This document shows positions 26,064-34,763 of a stretch of DNA of 64,000 bases, in pieces. A program made the translations under genes and the position numbers. The number at the start of each line of letters is the position of its first letter. Within the stretch, counting starts at the first letter, position 1. The notes under the pieces were generated by a model. It saw only the letters and a program-made list of their open reading frames with translations. It had not been told where the DNA came from and did no database searches. The stretch is from Lachnospiraceae bacterium (GTDB taxonomy: Bacteria > Bacillota > Clostridia > Lachnospirales > Lachnospiraceae): the NCBI GenBank assembly GCA_003979345.1, contig RYVZ01000016.1, positions 12,010-76,009 on the forward strand, written 5' to 3'.

Positions 26064-26618
26064 CAGCAATTAAGGCAGTAAATAGGAACAGTAAGTAAAA
26101 CAGTAAATTAAACGGTAAATTAAAAACAGTAAGTAAAAGAAACCGGATTTAGAATATTTGTTGAAAGCTGCGTGAAAAAAGCTGACTGAAAGAAGCTAAC
26201 CGAAAAAAGAATATTTTGAAAAAGAACTAAGCACAGAAAAGCTAAAATGAAGAAAAGCTGTATGAAATTGCTTACCGTCGGAAAACGGGGCAGTTCCATA
26301 CAGCTTTTTGTCAATTTACTTATATCATGAAAATGGAGATGTAAGTCAGATGCTTCTAAAAGGAGTTCTTTCCATCTGTAGTAGATGTGGAGAGCAGAGT
26401 AGAAAAGATGTTTCATTATACAATACTGAACAAAATTTTGAATTAAATGATGGTGATACTCTGTAAAAAGATAGGCAAAACGCAGAAAATAGCGCAGGAA
26501 ATAATTACCGAAATGAATTGTAAACGGCATCGTTTTATGCTAAACTGGACATGATTAGAACAGCAGGAACCGGGCATACATTTGGCGCTCCTGATGACAG
26601 CGGAGGAAATGAGAGAAC
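26064..26618 (+). other. Intergenic region between pyrF and pyrE with a long hairpin
   Basis: No gene is supported here. The first 80 bases repeat an imperfect CAGTAAGTAAAA / CGGTAAATTAAA motif. At 26253-26309 AAAAGCTGTATG pairs with CATACAGCTTTT, continued by AATTGC/GCAGTT and CCGT/ACGG, giving a long interrupted stem followed by TTTTTG, a likely terminator for pyrF. A promoter for pyrE lies at 26518-26546. Confidence 0.6.
26518..26546 (+). promoter_or_regulatory. Promoter for pyrE
   Basis: TTGTAA (26518-26523), 17 bases, then TGCTAAACT with the -10 at 26541-26546 (extended -10 type). About 70 bases of leader follow. Confidence 0.5.
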
Positions 26619-27293
26619 ATGGAAGCATATAAAGAAGAATTTATTGAGTTTATGGCGCTGAGTGACGTCCTCAAATTTGGGGACTTTACATTGAAGAGCG
26701 GCAGAAAGGCGCCGTTTTTCATGAATGCCGGTTCTTATGTGACAGGCACGCAGTTACGAAAGCTCGGGCAGTATTATGCGAAAGCGATCTACGAGCATTA
26801 CGGAGCGGATTTTGACGTGCTGTTTGGTCCGGCTTATAAGGGAATCCCGTTAAGCGTCGCGGCCACGGTCGCGTTTTCCGAGCTGTACGGAAAGGATATC
26901 CGTTACTGCTCGAACCGGAAAGAGGCAAAAGACCACGGGGATGCCGGTATTCTTTTGGGAAGCAGCTTAAAAGACGGCGACAGGGTCGTGATCATTGAGG
27001 ATGTTACAACTTCGGGAAAATCCATTGATGAGACGGTTCCTATCCTGAAAGCGCAGGGAGATGTCGAGATCGTCGGGCTGATCGTTTCCCTCAACCGTAT
27101 GGAAAGAGGAAAGGGAGAGCAGAGCGCTTTAGAGGAGATCAAAGAAACGTATGGTTTTGACGCGCATGCGATCGTCACAATGGCGGAAGTGATCGAACAT
27201 CTGTATAATCATCCGTATCAGGGAAGAATATACATCGACGATACCATGAAGCAGGCAATTGATGCTTATTATGAGCAGTACGGTGCAAAATAG
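26619..27293 (+). CDS. pyrE: Orotate phosphoribosyltransferase
   Basis: A 224-residue enzyme that joins orotate to PRPP to give OMP, the substrate of PyrF. The N-terminal LKSGRKAPFFMNAG is the orotate-binding block, GPAYKGIPL binds pyrophosphate, and VVIIEDVTTSGKSI is the PRPP loop. The length is normal for the long PyrE form. GGAGGAAATGAGAGAAC precedes the ATG. Other pyr genes (pyrB, pyrC, pyrD, pyrK) are not in the window. Confidence 0.97.
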   Translation: MEAYKEEFIEFMALSDVLKFGDFTLKSGRKAPFFMNAGSYVTGTQLRKLGQYYAKAIYEHYGADFDVLFGPAYKGIPLSVAATVAFSELYGKDIRYCSNRKEAKDHGDAGILLGSSLKDGDRVVIIEDVTTSGKSIDETVPILKAQGDVEIVGLIVSLNRMERGKGEQSALEEIKETYGFDAHAIVTMAEVIEHLYNHPYQGRIYIDDTMKQAIDAYYEQYGAK

Positions 27294-27336
27294 GTCAGGC
27301 ATTTTGCAGAGTAAGAGCATGAAAGGAGAATCGGAC

Positions 27337-27489
27337 ATGGAAGAAAAGGCCTATAAGACGATGGGAAAGACCGGTGCATTTAATCTGGTGCTCGGAATCT
27401 GTACGCTGGTTGCAGGAATCACGGCAGGAGTAATGCTGATCGTTCACGGAGCCAAACTGCTTGGCTCCAGACGGAAACTGATGTTTTAG
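27337..27489 (+). CDS. Small membrane protein, 50 aa
   Basis: From ATG 27337, preceded by AAAGGAGAA, a 50-residue protein with a single long hydrophobic stretch (FNLVLGICTLVAGITAGVMLIV) and a short basic end. It lies 43 bases after pyrE and before a terminator, so it is probably part of the pyrE transcript. No function can be assigned. Confidence 0.65.
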   Translation: MEEKAYKTMGKTGAFNLVLGICTLVAGITAGVMLIVHGAKLLGSRRKLMF

Positions 27490-27495
27490 AAGTTG

Positions 27496-27522
27496 GGGTG
27501 TTGCCGCGGTAGCACCCTTTCT
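27496..27522 (+). terminator. Terminator after pyrE and the small membrane gene
   Basis: GGGTGTTGCC (27496-27505) pairs with GGTAGCACCC (27508-27517) with two wobble pairs, then TTTCTT. The GGGTG...CCGCGG sequence looks like a T-box core but forms the terminator stem itself. Confidence 0.65.
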
Positions 27523-27557
27523 TATCGAATCTGCGCAAATTGTTTAAGGAGGACGCA

Positions 27558-27623
27558 ATGCGTTCTTTTTGGCGTATAGGGAATCATGGCGAACAAAAAA
27601 AAGAAACATTATATTTTTACTGA
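27558..27623 (+). CDS. Possible 21-aa leader peptide overlapping the next gene
   Basis: ATG 27558 stands five bases after a perfect AAGGAGG, and the frame runs 21 codons to TGA at 27621, overlapping the ATG of the 109-aa gene at 27586, which itself has only a weak ribosome site. It may couple translation of the downstream gene. Short length makes this uncertain. Confidence 0.35.
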   Translation: MRSFWRIGNHGEQKKETLYFY

Positions 27624-27915
27624 TAAAAAGAATCCGCCGCGCGCGGTGATGTCTTCCATACTGGGAGTCATTTCCCTGGGCGCGATCGCGATCGTGACGA
27701 CCCTGACCTTCCGTACACAGGGAAATGCCAAAAGTGAGTATGGCGCCAGTCTGTTTCTGGCAATGATTTTTTCACTTGTCGGCGTGGCGCTGGGGGCGCT
27801 TGCGAAGATGGAAAAAGATAAATTCTACTTTTTCTGCTACCTTGGTATTTTCTTAAATCTTTTGGCACTGGGCGCGATCAGCTTCATTTTATATGCGGGC
27901 GCATACGGACTGTGA
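27586..27915 (+). CDS. Small three-helix membrane protein, 109 aa
   Basis: A 109-residue protein with a basic N-terminus (ANKKKKHYIFTDKK) and three hydrophobic segments (about 22-42, 55-73, 84-106). I know of similar uncharacterised membrane proteins in Clostridia but cannot name a function. Its own ribosome site is weak; an overlapping short frame with a strong AAGGAGG lies just upstream. It is followed by an M29-type peptidase whose long frame overlaps its end. Confidence 0.7.
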   Translation: MANKKKKHYIFTDKKNPPRAVMSSILGVISLGAIAIVTTLTFRTQGNAKSEYGASLFLAMIFSLVGVALGALAKMEKDKFYFFCYLGIFLNLLALGAISFILYAGAYGL

Positions 27916-27994
27916 GAACTTAAATAAGGTGAACCATACATGGCAGCAGGGCAGGAATGCCGCAGAACAGAGTAAAGGAGTATTGAATAGCAGA

Positions 27995-30187
27995 ATGAGT
28001 GAAGAAATGACATATGGGCAAACGTCGAAGAATGAAATGCCGGAAACAGTAAAATCAGCGGAAGCCGTAAAAGCAGAACAGGCGCGAAATGCCGGCGAAG
28101 AGGAAGAAGGTTTTAAGGAGCGCTGGGACCTTGCGGCGGCGCGCTTGGAAGAACTGGCGGAGGAACTGGAAAATGGTGATAACGGTCTGCCGGAGGATTA
28201 TGCCTGCTTTTTTTACAGGGCGGCGGATCAGTTATGTAAACTAAATACGATTTGTAAGGCAGGGGATGCACTTGCGGAGCGTTCGCTGGAGGAATTGCAG
28301 ATCTTAAATCGTGATCTGTATGAGGACGTGCTTCCGGAGCATTATGCTGAGAGCTTTGCAAATCCGGTTTATGCGGTGTCCGTCATGGGAGAAGATATGG
28401 GGCGCTGCATGAGTTTTCTGCAGGCGGAAATAAACAGCGTGATCCCGGATGCTTTTTTCGGGGACGAGTGGGAACTGCTCATCAGGCAGGAACTGCTTTT
28501 GGAGGTCTACGGGGCGTTTCTGACTGCGGTTTCCGAGACCGGAGAGCTGCCGGACGCAAATACGATCCGGGATATCCTGTATTGGTATGCGAGTGATTAT
28601 TCGGATGTCGAAAATGAGAAGAAAGTCCGTAAACAGGTGGATGCGGATTGCGAGGAGAGCCGCCGTTTTCGCGAGGTCATTATGGATTCGGACTTAAGCG
28701 ATCTGCGTTACCTGTATCGTTACGGGTGTTATATTACGGAGAATGAACTGCGCACGGCAAAGCATATTCAGGAGCTGCCGGAAGAGACGATCGCGCTCAT
28801 GGCGGATACTTATACCGAGGGATACCGCAAGGGATTTATTCAGCTCCGCGTCGATCTTTCTAAAAAAGAAACCGTTAATATCCACTACTGCGCAGGATTT
28901 GAGCGTGTGGTCAGGCGGGCAATCAGGAATTTTGAAAAGATGGGTCTTAAGAGCGTGATCTACCGCTCGTCGGACAGTATTTTCAACCGCAGGGGCGCAA
29001 GAAAAGCCGGCTTTTACGGGGCGATCGCCAATAAGCAGTATGACTATGACCATCGCGAGGATGATGCGCTGGTATTTGACGGAAATTATAAGACGCGCAG
29101 ATTAGAGACACTGCAGGCGGGGTATGAGCTTGTCAAAGAAAAAGCGCATAAACATGCGGGACCCGCAGTCATCGAAATATTCGGCGAGGAACCGTTCGCG
29201 CCGGTAGATAGTAAGGAAGCGTTGCATTTAAGCGAGGCTCAGCAGAAGCTGAAAGTAGAATTTGCACAGGAGGCGGGCGAGCTGTCGAGCCGCTATATCC
29301 CGGAGGAAGAACGCAGTTTTACGATCATTGCTTTTCCGGTACCGTCGATCGGCGCGCAGTACGAGGAGATCTTTGACGAGATCATCCGCATCAACACGCT
29401 TGATTATCAATTGTACTCCAATATCCAAAAGAAGCTGATCGATGCGCTTGATGAGGCGGAATATGTACAGGTTACCGGCATGAACGGGAACCGTACCGAT
29501 CTGAAAGTACAATTATGTAAACTTATAGACCCGGAGAAACAGACGAAGTTTGAGAACTGTGTCGCAGATGTGAATATACCGGTAGGAGAGGTGTTTACCT
29601 CACCGGTCTTAACAGGGACAAACGGCGTGCTCCATGTCAAAGGCGTGTACTTGAACGACTTATTTTATGAGAATTTTGAGGTCCGCTTTAAGAATGGATT
29701 TACGGACGAGTATCGCTGCACGAATTATAAGGATGAGGAAGCAAACAAACGATATATCCGCGATAATGTGCTCTTTCACCACGAGCGGCTTCCGCTCGGC
29801 GAATTTGCGATCGGCACGAACACGACGGCTTATGTGGCGGCGCACAAGTATGAGATTGCCGCAAGACTGCCGATCCTGATCGCGGAGAAGATGGGACCGC
29901 ATTTTGCTCTCGGAGATACCTGCTATTCGGAATCGGAGGAAGTGGCGGTCTACAATCCCGACGGCAAGGAGATCATTGCGCGTGACAATGAAGTTTCCAT
30001 CCTGCGAAAAGAGGATAGAAGCAAAGCATACTTTAACTGTCATACAGACGTTACGATTCCTTATGACGAGCTCGGCGCGCTTTACGGCGTGCGCGCGGAC
30101 GGCAGTGAGATCAAGATCATTAAGGACGGCAGGTTCGTGCTTGACGGCTGTGAACCGTTAAACGAGCCGTTTTCGGAGCTGGGGTAG
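27995..30187 (+). CDS. M29-type aminopeptidase with N-terminal extension
   Basis: About 730 residues. The C-terminal half (from about 330) is an aminopeptidase T-like metallopeptidase: GEVFTSPVLTGTNG, GEFAIGTNTTAY and HFALGDTCY carry the Glu, Tyr, His and Asp residues that bind two metals in the M29 family. The N-terminal 330 residues are an extra mainly helical domain, so the protein is nearly twice the family length. No signal peptide. AAAGGAG lies 14 bases before ATG 27995, further than usual; TTG 27983 is another possible start. Probably cytoplasmic peptide turnover. Confidence 0.85.
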   Translation: MSEEMTYGQTSKNEMPETVKSAEAVKAEQARNAGEEEEGFKERWDLAAARLEELAEELENGDNGLPEDYACFFYRAADQLCKLNTICKAGDALAERSLEELQILNRDLYEDVLPEHYAESFANPVYAVSVMGEDMGRCMSFLQAEINSVIPDAFFGDEWELLIRQELLLEVYGAFLTAVSETGELPDANTIRDILYWYASDYSDVENEKKVRKQVDADCEESRRFREVIMDSDLSDLRYLYRYGCYITENELRTAKHIQELPEETIALMADTYTEGYRKGFIQLRVDLSKKETVNIHYCAGFERVVRRAIRNFEKMGLKSVIYRSSDSIFNRRGARKAGFYGAIANKQYDYDHREDDALVFDGNYKTRRLETLQAGYELVKEKAHKHAGPAVIEIFGEEPFAPVDSKEALHLSEAQQKLKVEFAQEAGELSSRYIPEEERSFTIIAFPVPSIGAQYEEIFDEIIRINTLDYQLYSNIQKKLIDALDEAEYVQVTGMNGNRTDLKVQLCKLIDPEKQTKFENCVADVNIPVGEVFTSPVLTGTNGVLHVKGVYLNDLFYENFEVRFKNGFTDEYRCTNYKDEEANKRYIRDNVLFHHERLPLGEFAIGTNTTAYVAAHKYEIAARLPILIAEKMGPHFALGDTCYSESEEVAVYNPDGKEIIARDNEVSILRKEDRSKAYFNCHTDVTIPYDELGALYGVRADGSEIKIIKDGRFVLDGCEPLNEPFSELG

Positions 30188-30377
30188 GAGAAAGGCGCAA
30201 AATGTGCGTGTCTGGTAACGCCGTGGCTGAATGGAAGCGGAAGCAGAGCAGCCCGCATAAGGGAATGTTTACGGTACATTTCACCGGAATATCATGAAAA
30301 GCAGTTGCGGCATGCATGGTTTTTTAGTAAACTGAAAGTAGCAGATTTTAGGACATGGAGAGGAGCGTGGCATCGTT

Positions 30378-30890
30378 ATGGCACAGGTTGGGATTGTCAT
30401 GGGAAGCGATTCGGATATGCCGGTCATGGCAAAGGCGGCTGATATTTTAGAGGAGTTAGGTGTTTCTTATGAAATGACGATCATATCAGCGCACAGGGAG
30501 CCGGATGTGTTTTTTGAATATGCAAAGAGCGCGGAGGAAAAGGGCTTTAAGGTCATCATTGCGGGAGCGGGCATGGCGGCGCACTTACCGGGCATGTGCG
30601 CGGCGATCTTTCCGATGCCCGTGATCGGGATCCCGATGCATACTACTTCACTTGGCGGCAGGGATTCCCTTTATTCGATCGTGCAGATGCCGTCGGGGAT
30701 TCCGGTTGCAACGGTGGCGATCAACGGGGGCATGAATGCGGGGCTGTTAGCGGCAAAGATCCTTGCGACGTCGGATCCGGCGCTGCTTGCAAGGCTGAAA
30801 GCGTATTCCGTCAGCATGAAAGAAGGCGTGCAGAAAAAGGACGCCCGCCTGCAGGAAGTCGGATATCGGGAATACATGAAAGAAAAATGA
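30378..30890 (+). CDS. purE: 5-(carboxyamino)imidazole ribonucleotide mutase
   Basis: A 170-residue PurE. The opening GIVMGSDSDMPVM and SAHREPD form the nucleotide and carboxylate site; AAHLPGM and TTSLGGRDSLYSIVQMP are conserved. It makes CAIR in purine synthesis. Class I enzymes need PurK, which is not in this window, so whether this copy works on N5-CAIR or directly on AIR is unresolved. The 190-base stretch before it contains no riboswitch I can recognise. AGAGGAG lies upstream. Confidence 0.95.
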   Translation: MAQVGIVMGSDSDMPVMAKAADILEELGVSYEMTIISAHREPDVFFEYAKSAEEKGFKVIIAGAGMAAHLPGMCAAIFPMPVIGIPMHTTSLGGRDSLYSIVQMPSGIPVATVAINGGMNAGLLAAKILATSDPALLARLKAYSVSMKEGVQKKDARLQEVGYREYMKEK

Positions 30891-31129
30891 AGCCCAAGGA
30901 AAGAATTCAACATAAAACAATAAAGTCAAAACATAAAGTCGGTAGATAAAAAATAGAACCGGTAAGGAATCGGATAACTGAACCGTTTGACGAAAACAGA
31001 CGTCTAATAAACGTAAGGTCCATACCGGGAGTTTCGCAGTCGTAAAACACCCGGATAAAGTGTTTGGATTGTGCAAAATCAAAAGGCGTTTCACAAACAC
31101 CCACACAGATGAAAGGAGCAGGCAGAACG
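30891..31129 (+). other. purE-purM spacer with a hairpin
   Basis: Noncoding. CCGGG (31025) with GTTT pairs with AAAC and CCCGG (31050), leaving one A-A mismatch, and no T-run follows. I see no purine riboswitch, PurR box pair or gene in it. Confidence 0.4.
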
Positions 31130-32155
31130 ATGGATTACAAAAAGGCAGGCGTGGATATTGAAGCGGGGTATCGGTCGGTCGAATTGATGAAAGAGTATGT
31201 GAAAGGGACGATGAGGCCGGAGGTGCTCGGCGGGATCGGCGGATTTTCGGGCGCATTTTCTTTGGAAAAAATAAAAAATATGGAGAAGCCCGTACTGCTC
31301 TCCGGCACGGATGGCGTCGGCACGAAGATCAAGCTTGCGTTTTTGATGGACCGGCATGATACGATCGGCATCGACTGCGTTGCGATGTGCGTGAACGATG
31401 TGATCTGCGCGGGCGCGGAGCCGTTGTTCTTTTTGGATTATATTGCCTGCGGTAAGAATATTCCGGAAAAGATCGCGGCAATCGTGAAAGGTGTCGCGGA
31501 GGGATGCAGACAGTCGGGTGCGGCGCTTGTCGGCGGTGAGACGGCGGAACATCCGGGGCTGATGCCGGAAGATGAATATGATTTGGCAGGCTTTGCGGTC
31601 GGCGTTGCGGACGAAAAGGACTTAATCGACGGATACGACCTGAAAGCGGGAGACGTACTGATCGGAATTGCCTCAAGCGGTGTGCACAGCAATGGCTTTT
31701 CCCTTGTACGCAGCGTGTTTGACATGACAAAGGAAAGTCTTGACACCTACTATGAGGAGCTTGGCGCGACGCTTGGCGAGACGCTGCTTACGCCGACGAA
31801 GATCTATGTGAAAGCCTTGAAAAGCGTGCGCGATGCAGGTGTTACGATCAAGGCGTGCAGTCATATCACGGGCGGCGGCTTTTACGAGAACATCCCGCGT
31901 ATGTTAAAGGACGGCGTGTATGCGGTCGTACATAAGGATTCGTATGAGGTGCCGGCGATCTTTAAGCTCTTACAGGATAAGGGAAAGATTGACGAAAAGG
32001 TCATGTATAACACTTATAATATGGGAATCGGCATGATCGTGGCAGTGGATCAAGAAGATGCGGCGCGTGCAACGGATGCGATCCGCGCGGCAGGTGAGAC
32101 GCCCTATGTGATCGGAGAAATAGAGGCGGGTGAAAAGGGAGTAACCTTATGCTGA
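31130..32155 (+). CDS. purM: Phosphoribosylaminoimidazole synthetase (AIR synthetase)
   Basis: A 341-residue enzyme that closes FGAM to AIR with ATP. Motifs: LLSGTDGVGTKIKLA (phosphate and ATP site), DCVAMCVND, ALVGGETAEHPG, and SSGVHSNGFSLVR. The start at 31130 follows AAAGGAG; the frame extends upstream but the conserved protein begins at MDYKKAGVDIEAG. Its end overlaps purN by seven bases, so translation is coupled. Confidence 0.97.
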   Translation: MDYKKAGVDIEAGYRSVELMKEYVKGTMRPEVLGGIGGFSGAFSLEKIKNMEKPVLLSGTDGVGTKIKLAFLMDRHDTIGIDCVAMCVNDVICAGAEPLFFLDYIACGKNIPEKIAAIVKGVAEGCRQSGAALVGGETAEHPGLMPEDEYDLAGFAVGVADEKDLIDGYDLKAGDVLIGIASSGVHSNGFSLVRSVFDMTKESLDTYYEELGATLGETLLTPTKIYVKALKSVRDAGVTIKACSHITGGGFYENIPRMLKDGVYAVVHKDSYEVPAIFKLLQDKGKIDEKVMYNTYNMGIGMIVAVDQEDAARATDAIRAAGETPYVIGEIEAGEKGVTLC

Positions 32156-32760
32156 ATATCGTAGTCTGTGTCTCGGGAGGCGGGACGAATCTACAGGCAG
32201 TTATAGATGCCATTGAAGCGGGAAAGATTGCGGATACACGGATCGCGCGGGTCATCAGCAATAACCGTAACGCTTACGCGCTCGAACGTGCGAAAGGAAA
32301 ACAGATCGATACGTTATGTGTTTCCCCGCGCGAATTTGAGACGCGGGAACAGTTCCATGAGGCTCTTTTGCGGGCGGTCGATGAGGCTAAACCGGATCTG
32401 ATCGTGCTTGCAGGCTTTCTTGTCGTCATTCCGCAGGAAATGATCTGCCGTTACAGAAACCGGATCATCAACATCCACCCTTCGCTCATACCATCCTTTT
32501 GTGGGACCGGTTATTATGGGCTGAAAGTGCATGAGGCGGCGCTCGCGCGCGGCGTGAAGGTGACGGGGGCAACCGTGCATTTTGTGGACGAGGGAACGGA
32601 TACCGGTCCGATTCTTCTGCAAAAGGCAGTGGAAGTACATGCGGACGATACGCCAAAGACGCTCCAGCAGCGTGTCATGGAACAGGCGGAGTGGCTGATT
32701 TTACCGCAGGCGATCGACATGATCGCAAAAGGAGAAGTGAAAATCGGTGAAGAAGTGTAA
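32149..32760 (+). CDS. purN: Phosphoribosylglycinamide formyltransferase
   Basis: A 203-residue enzyme that transfers a formyl group from 10-formyl-tetrahydrofolate to GAR. CVSGGGTNLQA binds the phosphate; the catalytic Asn and His are in INIHPSLIPSF, and Asp is in HFVDEGTDTGPIL. The block HPSLIPSFCGTGYYG differs from the usual SFPG at one position. Overlaps the end of purM and precedes purD. Confidence 0.96.
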   Translation: MLNIVVCVSGGGTNLQAVIDAIEAGKIADTRIARVISNNRNAYALERAKGKQIDTLCVSPREFETREQFHEALLRAVDEAKPDLIVLAGFLVVIPQEMICRYRNRIINIHPSLIPSFCGTGYYGLKVHEAALARGVKVTGATVHFVDEGTDTGPILLQKAVEVHADDTPKTLQQRVMEQAEWLILPQAIDMIAKGEVKIGEEV

Positions 32761-32859
32761 AAGCGAAAAAATTTTCTAAGGTTGAAAAGAAGGCAGCCCA
32801 AGAAAATCCAGGTTTCGCCTTGGAAGTCAGACAGATCATGGATAAAGGAGCATAAAGTC

Positions 32860-34146
32860 ATGATGAAGATACTGATCGTAGGAAGCGGCGGCAGGGAGCA
32901 TGCGATCGCGATGAGCGCGGCAAAGAGCAGCCGTGTGGAAAAACTATACTGTGCGCCCGGAAATGCGGGTATCGGCATGATCGCGGAGTGTGTGCCGATC
33001 GGTGCTATGGAGTTTGAAAAACTGGTCGCTTTTGCAAAAGAAAAAGAGATCGACATGGTGATCGTCGGCATGGATGATCCGTTAGTGGGCGGGTTGGTCG
33101 ATGAACTGGAAGCGGCGGGCATTCCCGCGTTCGGACCCAAAAAGAATGCGGCGGTCTTAGAGGGAAGCAAGGCATTTTCCAAAGACCTGATGAAAAAGTA
33201 CGGTATTCCGACTGCAGCATACGAGACGTTCGATCAAGCTGCAGATGCGGAGCGCTACTTAAAAGAGCAGGCTTCATTTCCAATCGTCTTAAAGGCGGAT
33301 GGTTTAGCGCTCGGCAAGGGCGTCCTGATCTGCAGTACGCTTGAGGAGGCGCTTGACGGAGTTAAAGAGATCATGCAGGATAAGAAATTTGGTTCTGCAG
33401 GAAACCGTATGGTGGTGGAAGAATTTCTGACAGGGCGTGAGGTCAGCGTACTTTCGTTTGTGGATGGAAAGACGATCAAGATCATGTCGTCCGCGCAGGA
33501 TCACAAACGTGCGAAAGACGGGGATCAGGGCTTAAATACCGGAGGTATGGGTAATTTTTCGCCGAGTCCTTTTTATACGGATGAGATCGACGCATTCTGT
33601 AAAAAACATATTTATCAGGCAACGGTCGATGCGATGGCGGCGGAGGGAAGACCGTTTCACGGCGTGATCTTTTTTGGCCTGATCCTGACAGAAAACGGGC
33701 CGCGTGTTCTGGAATATAACGCCCGTTTCGGCGATCCGGAGGCGCAGGTCGTTCTGCCAAGAATGAAAAATGACCTGATCGATGTCTGCGAGGCCTGTAT
33801 CAACGGAACGCTGGATCAAATCGATCTGCAGTTTGAGAGCAATGCGGCAGTCTGCGTCGTGCTCGCATCGGACGGCTATCCGGTCGCATACGAAAAGGGA
33901 TTTGAGATCACGGGGCTGGAGAAATTTGAGGGAAAAGAAGATTATTTTTGTTTTCATGCCGGAACAAAGAAAGACGGGCAGGGCAGGATCGTCACGAGCG
34001 GTGGCCGTGTGCTGGGAATCACGGCACTCGGACCGGATCTTGGGACAGCGCGCCAAAAGGCGTATGATGCGACCGGATGGGTCGATTTTGCCAATAAATA
34101 TATGAGGCACGATATCGGTAGATCAATTCAGGAGACTGAAAAGTAA
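32860..34146 (+). CDS. purD: Phosphoribosylamine-glycine ligase
   Basis: A 428-residue ATP-grasp enzyme making GAR, the substrate of PurN. ILIVGSGGREHAIA opens the protein; FPIVLKADGLALGKGV is in the ATP-grasp core, and FFGLILTENGPRVLEYNARFGDPEAQ holds the metal-binding residues. AAAGGAG nine bases before ATG 32860 decides the start against an upstream frame. Genes purM, purN and purD form one cluster; purF, purL and purH are absent from the window. Confidence 0.97.
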   Translation: MMKILIVGSGGREHAIAMSAAKSSRVEKLYCAPGNAGIGMIAECVPIGAMEFEKLVAFAKEKEIDMVIVGMDDPLVGGLVDELEAAGIPAFGPKKNAAVLEGSKAFSKDLMKKYGIPTAAYETFDQAADAERYLKEQASFPIVLKADGLALGKGVLICSTLEEALDGVKEIMQDKKFGSAGNRMVVEEFLTGREVSVLSFVDGKTIKIMSSAQDHKRAKDGDQGLNTGGMGNFSPSPFYTDEIDAFCKKHIYQATVDAMAAEGRPFHGVIFFGLILTENGPRVLEYNARFGDPEAQVVLPRMKNDLIDVCEACINGTLDQIDLQFESNAAVCVVLASDGYPVAYEKGFEITGLEKFEGKEDYFCFHAGTKKDGQGRIVTSGGRVLGITALGPDLGTARQKAYDATGWVDFANKYMRHDIGRSIQETEK

Positions 34147-34186
34147 GAAAGAAACAGATAACATCTAAAATCTGGAGGCGCTGGCG

Positions 34187-34669
34187 ATGGAACATGAAAA
34201 AAACAAAGATCGTCGTTTGGATGAACTGCTGATGGGAGACTATCACAGGCCGGTACATTGTCCCGATTGTGGCGGAGTGATGGTATTTCAGGGCGTGGGA
34301 GAATACGAATGCGAGGACTGCGGGAAAGTAGAACTGGATGACTATGGCAAAGTGCGTGCATTTATTGAAAAACACAAGGGTGCGACGATGGTCGATGTGG
34401 AGCGCGAAACGGGCGTAAAACAGAAATCCATCCGCAAGATGTTGAGGGAAGATCGGATTGAAGTGACGGCGGATTCCAAGACATTCCTAAAGTGCGAGGT
34501 GTGCGGCGCGACGATCCGGTCTGGAAGATTTTGTGAAAAATGTAAAGTCAATGTCAACCGCAGGATCGAAGAGCAGGCGCGTTCCGAAAAGAATAATAAT
34601 ATGGCAGGGTTCGGGCTCGGAAGACCTTCAGGAGATGAGGGAGAAAGACGTTTTATCCGCAGCAAGTAG
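34187..34669 (+). CDS. Two-zinc-ribbon helix-turn-helix protein
   Basis: A 160-residue protein with a first zinc ribbon (HCPDCGG, CEDCGK), a helix-turn-helix-like middle (TMVDVERETGVKQKSIRKML), and a second ribbon (CEVCG, CEKCK). The layout resembles flagellar-operon regulators of the YvyF type, but there are no flagellar genes nearby, so I keep the name descriptive. GGAGG lies ten bases before the ATG. It may bind nucleic acid or a protein partner. It follows purD by 40 bases. Confidence 0.72.
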   Translation: MEHEKNKDRRLDELLMGDYHRPVHCPDCGGVMVFQGVGEYECEDCGKVELDDYGKVRAFIEKHKGATMVDVERETGVKQKSIRKMLREDRIEVTADSKTFLKCEVCGATIRSGRFCEKCKVNVNRRIEEQARSEKNNNMAGFGLGRPSGDEGERRFIRSK

Positions 34670-34763
34670 CGAAAGAGCGTCTTAATGATTCCGGTCTGTC
34701 ATGCAGGGCAGACATGAAGTTTGCAGCATAATATGTTTATTCATGAAAGATATGAGGGCGAAT

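Noticed and set aside
27491..27522. T-box leader core (GGGTG..CCGCGG)
   Set aside because: It lies after, not before, a gene, and the same bases form a complete terminator stem; there is no specifier loop upstream.
30188..30377. Purine riboswitch before purE
   Set aside because: I searched by eye for the conserved loop-loop core and found none; the stretch shows no clear structure or gene.
32514..33182. Minus-strand open frame of 222 codons
   Set aside because: Antisense to purN and purD, both of which are certain; Ser/Pro-rich shadow sequence.
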